Of a stretch of 64,000 nt of DNA, positions 62,333-64,000 are shown one piece after another. The position numbers and the translations under genes were made by a program. The DNA comes from Maridesulfovibrio sp. (GTDB lineage Bacteria > Desulfobacterota > Desulfovibrionia > Desulfovibrionales > Desulfovibrionaceae), in NCBI RefSeq assembly GCF_963667685.1, contig NZ_OY763930.1:465001-529000 (forward strand), written 5' to 3'. Each line of letters opens with the position of its first letter. The first letter of the stretch is position 1. Under the pieces are notes generated by a model. It searched no databases. It worked only from the letters and a program-made list of their open reading frames with translations, and was not told where the DNA came from.

Positions 62333-62791
62333 ATGAACGTAGAATTGGCAAAACCTTTTATCAAGGCAACCTCGGACATCCTGACTATGATGGCCATGAT
62401 CACGCCAAAAGCGGGTAAGCCGTTTGTGAAAAAAGGCAATGTCGCAACCGGAGATGTAACAGGTATCGTCGGGTTTACAGGTACTGTCAGCGGGAGTGTC
62501 TCTATTTCATTTGAAAAGGCATGTGCCGCTCAGGTTGTAAAGAACATGCTCGGGGACGACATTCAGGATATCATTCAAGACGTTAAAGATGCTGTGGGTG
62601 AAATCACCAACATGGTTTCCGGTCAGGCTCGTGCCGGATTAACCGAAATGGGTTACAAACTTCAAGGGTCCACTCCTACCGTTATTATGGGAGATAACCA
62701 CACCATCGCGCACGTGACTGCCGGTCCGGTCATGGCAATTCCATTCACAACCGACTACGGAAAATTCACCATCGAATTCGGATTTGATTAA
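62333..62791 (+). CDS. cheX: Chemotaxis phosphatase CheX
   Basis: A 152-residue member of the CheC/CheX/FliY fold with AAGGAG ahead of its ATG. The phosphatase signature E90-x-x-N93 (VGEITNMVSGQAR) is present once, as in CheX. It dephosphorylates CheY-P and so shortens the flagellar signal. No other che gene is near; it works with the chemotaxis proteins encoded elsewhere and with the flagellum encoded in this window. It is monocistronic. Confidence 0.9.
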   Translation: MNVELAKPFIKATSDILTMMAMITPKAGKPFVKKGNVATGDVTGIVGFTGTVSGSVSISFEKACAAQVVKNMLGDDIQDIIQDVKDAVGEITNMVSGQARAGLTEMGYKLQGSTPTVIMGDNHTIAHVTAGPVMAIPFTTDYGKFTIEFGFD

Positions 62792-62797
62792 AAAATT

Positions 62798-62827
62798 CCC
62801 CCCTGGAAATGAGTATTTCCGGGGGGG
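62798..62827. terminator. Bidirectional terminator between cheX and the GGDEF gene
   Basis: CCCCCC and GGAAAT (62798-62810) pair with ATTTCC and GGGGGG (62815-62827), with a mismatch between blocks, and AT-rich tracts on both sides. Confidence 0.75.
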
Positions 62828-64000
62828 CTAATTTTCAGGCGAAATCTGCACTTTGACCTGATTACGCCCGGCCTCCTTGGCAGCGTAAAGCCCAACATCC
62901 GCAGCCTTAAGCATCTTTTCCAGCGAATCCGTCATATCATTATAAGTGGCAACTCCTATGCTCACTGTAATTTTCAATGAACCTGAGCGAGTAAGCATTG
63001 TTTCCGCTTCTATTTCCGCACGCAGCCTTTCTGCTACCTGTGCGGCTCCCTCTATCCCGGTGTCAGGCAGGAGTATGGCAAATTCTTCACCACCGATCCG
63101 ACCAAACACATCAATATTACGTAAAAGTTTCAATCCTGTTTTGGACAAGCATTTCAGAACATCATCACCAGCGTCATGTCCATAGGAATCATTGACCTTC
63201 TTAAAAAAATCAATATCCATCATTAATAATGAAAGACTATTTCCGTAACGACGGGAACGCTCCATCGCATCTTCTGCACTGTCCATAAAAAAACGACGAT
63301 TATACAGTCCGGTCAGCGGATCAGTAGTGGCAAGCTTGCGTAACTTATCTTCAGCTTCCTTACGTTCGGTAACATCCCTGAAAGTACCGACAACCCACCA
63401 CTGATCATCCCTGCGCAGAGGCGAAAGCAGCACTTCGGCAGGGAAAACATCCCCACCCTTGCGCCGGATATTCACTGTAAAAGATCCGTAGCTGTGCAAC
63501 AGCCCTCCTACATATTTACCGCTATCTCCATCAAAGTCAGGCGAAACATTGTCCTCAGCATAGAAACAGCATTCCAGACTTTCACCCAGCATCTCTTCAG
63601 CACTGAAACCAAAAATGTTTTCCGCGGCCATATTCCAGAAATGAACCAGACCATTTTCATCCATCAAAACAAGTGCATCCTGAACGGAGTCACTTATGCT
63701 CTGAAGCATATCTTCACGATCCTGCAAATCCTGCAAAGCTTTTTTCTGTGCACTGATGTCCGATGACGCTCCACGAAAACCGATAACTGTCCCCTCGGCA
63801 TCAAGCAGCGGTACGCCGTTGAACTCAAGCCACACCCTGCGCCCATCGCGATTCACAAACTTGAACACCAAGCCCCTGAAACTATTACCGAACTGGGCTG
63901 CATCCAAGAATTCCTTGCGCACATCCCAAGAAGATTCCTCATCTACAAAATCGAAAGGAGAACGGCCTATCAATTCTTCGGCACTGTACCCAAGAACATC
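62828..64000 (-). CDS. PAS-PAS-GGDEF diguanylate cyclase (cut by window edge)
   Basis: The frame is open to the right edge; what looks like an internal TTG start near 63973 is not the real start, since a PAS domain (VLGYSAEELIGRSPFDFVDEES) continues upstream. The visible 390 residues hold the end of one PAS-PAC module, a second PAS-PAC (ISDSVQDALVLMDENGLVHFWNMAAENIFG...VVGTFRDVTERKEAE) and a C-terminal GGDEF domain with the active-site GGEEF and an RxxD inhibition site (RNID) five residues before it. It should make c-di-GMP, and product feedback is likely. The N-terminal sensor is unseen. Confidence 0.92.
   Translation of the reverse strand, partial: DVLGYSAEELIGRSPFDFVDEESSWDVRKEFLDAAQFGNSFRGLVFKFVNRDGRRVWLEFNGVPLLDAEGTVIGFRGASSDISAQKKALQDLQDREDMLQSISDSVQDALVLMDENGLVHFWNMAAENIFGFSAEEMLGESLECCFYAEDNVSPDFDGDSGKYVGGLLHSYGSFTVNIRRKGGDVFPAEVLLSPLRRDDQWWVVGTFRDVTERKEAEDKLRKLATTDPLTGLYNRRFFMDSAEDAMERSRRYGNSLSLLMMDIDFFKKVNDSYGHDAGDDVLKCLSKTGLKLLRNIDVFGRIGGEEFAILLPDTGIEGAAQVAERLRAEIEAETMLTRSGSLKITVSIGVATYNDMTDSLEKMLKAADVGLYAAKEAGRNQVKVQISPEN

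Noticed and set aside
62828-63973. Complete GGDEF gene starting at TTG 63973
   Set aside because: The frame stays open to the window edge and encodes more of a PAS domain (VLGYSAEEL) upstream, so the gene is truncated by the window.
1-64000. tRNA, rRNA, insertion sequence or prophage
   Set aside because: No cloverleaf, rRNA segment, transposase, integrase or phage structural gene was recognised in any intergenic region or reading frame.

Overview
The window reads as about 64 kb of chromosome from a marine, anaerobic, flagellated delta-proteobacterium, most likely of the Desulfovibrio/Maridesulfovibrio group. This is inference from gene content (a split glycine decarboxylase, HydF, NikR, sigma-54 flagellar promoters, phosphotransacetylase-like/ADP-forming acyl-CoA synthetase pair) and from moderate GC content, not from a 16S or database match. 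No IS element, prophage, CRISPR array, tRNA or rRNA was recognised. The region is core and regulatory rather than mobile.

Layout, left to right. 1-4.6 kb: the end of a 3-methyladenine glycosylase, a small acidic protein, a large fused radical-SAM protein, a small membrane protein and a chagasin-like lipoprotein. 4.9-10.6 kb: a complete five-gene peptide-type ABC importer operon. 11.1-12.5 kb: a TPR/PilZ pair. 12.6-23.3 kb: a long minus-strand series, namely sigma-54 activator, a very large TPR protein with 54-bp tandem repeats, a MEMO-like protein, then a HyuA-like ASKHA protein, a 118-residue unknown and bioD-bioA-bioB. 23.5-30.6 kb: sugar transporter, FAD oxidoreductase, Rrf2 regulator, DUF1499, periplasmic rhodanese, and methyltransferase-nikR-folE2. 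31-35.6 kb: gcvH-gcvPA-gcvPB-lpd. 35.7-42.1 kb: VOC protein, WcbI-like protein, metallo-hydrolase, DRTGG/ADP-forming ligase pair, rnc. 42.2-49.4 kb: flagellin, fliK-flgD-flgE and a family 9 glycosyltransferase. 49.5-53.6 kb: transaldolase-like aldolase, a solitary trpB behind a complete Trp attenuator, a cysteine-cluster protein and a BASS transporter. 53.7-64 kb: DUF2156 acyltransferase-like protein, hydF followed closely by a binding protein-hybrid kinase-Hpt signalling set, glnS, cheX and a truncated PAS-GGDEF gene.

The most informative observations are: (1) a lone trpB with its own leader peptide (three tandem Trp codons) and mutually exclusive antiterminator/terminator hairpins; (2) a BMP-family binding protein, hybrid histidine kinase and Hpt protein packed directly behind an H-cluster maturase (HydF) that carries a C-terminal extension of roughly 100 residues; (3) a biotin operon led by two uncharacterised genes; (4) a flagellin gene with a textbook sigma-54 promoter preceded by a cluster of perfect palindromes. 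Several gene starts were moved to internal codons with better ribosome-binding sites; reasons are given per gene. All functional calls come from reading motifs by eye, without database searches.
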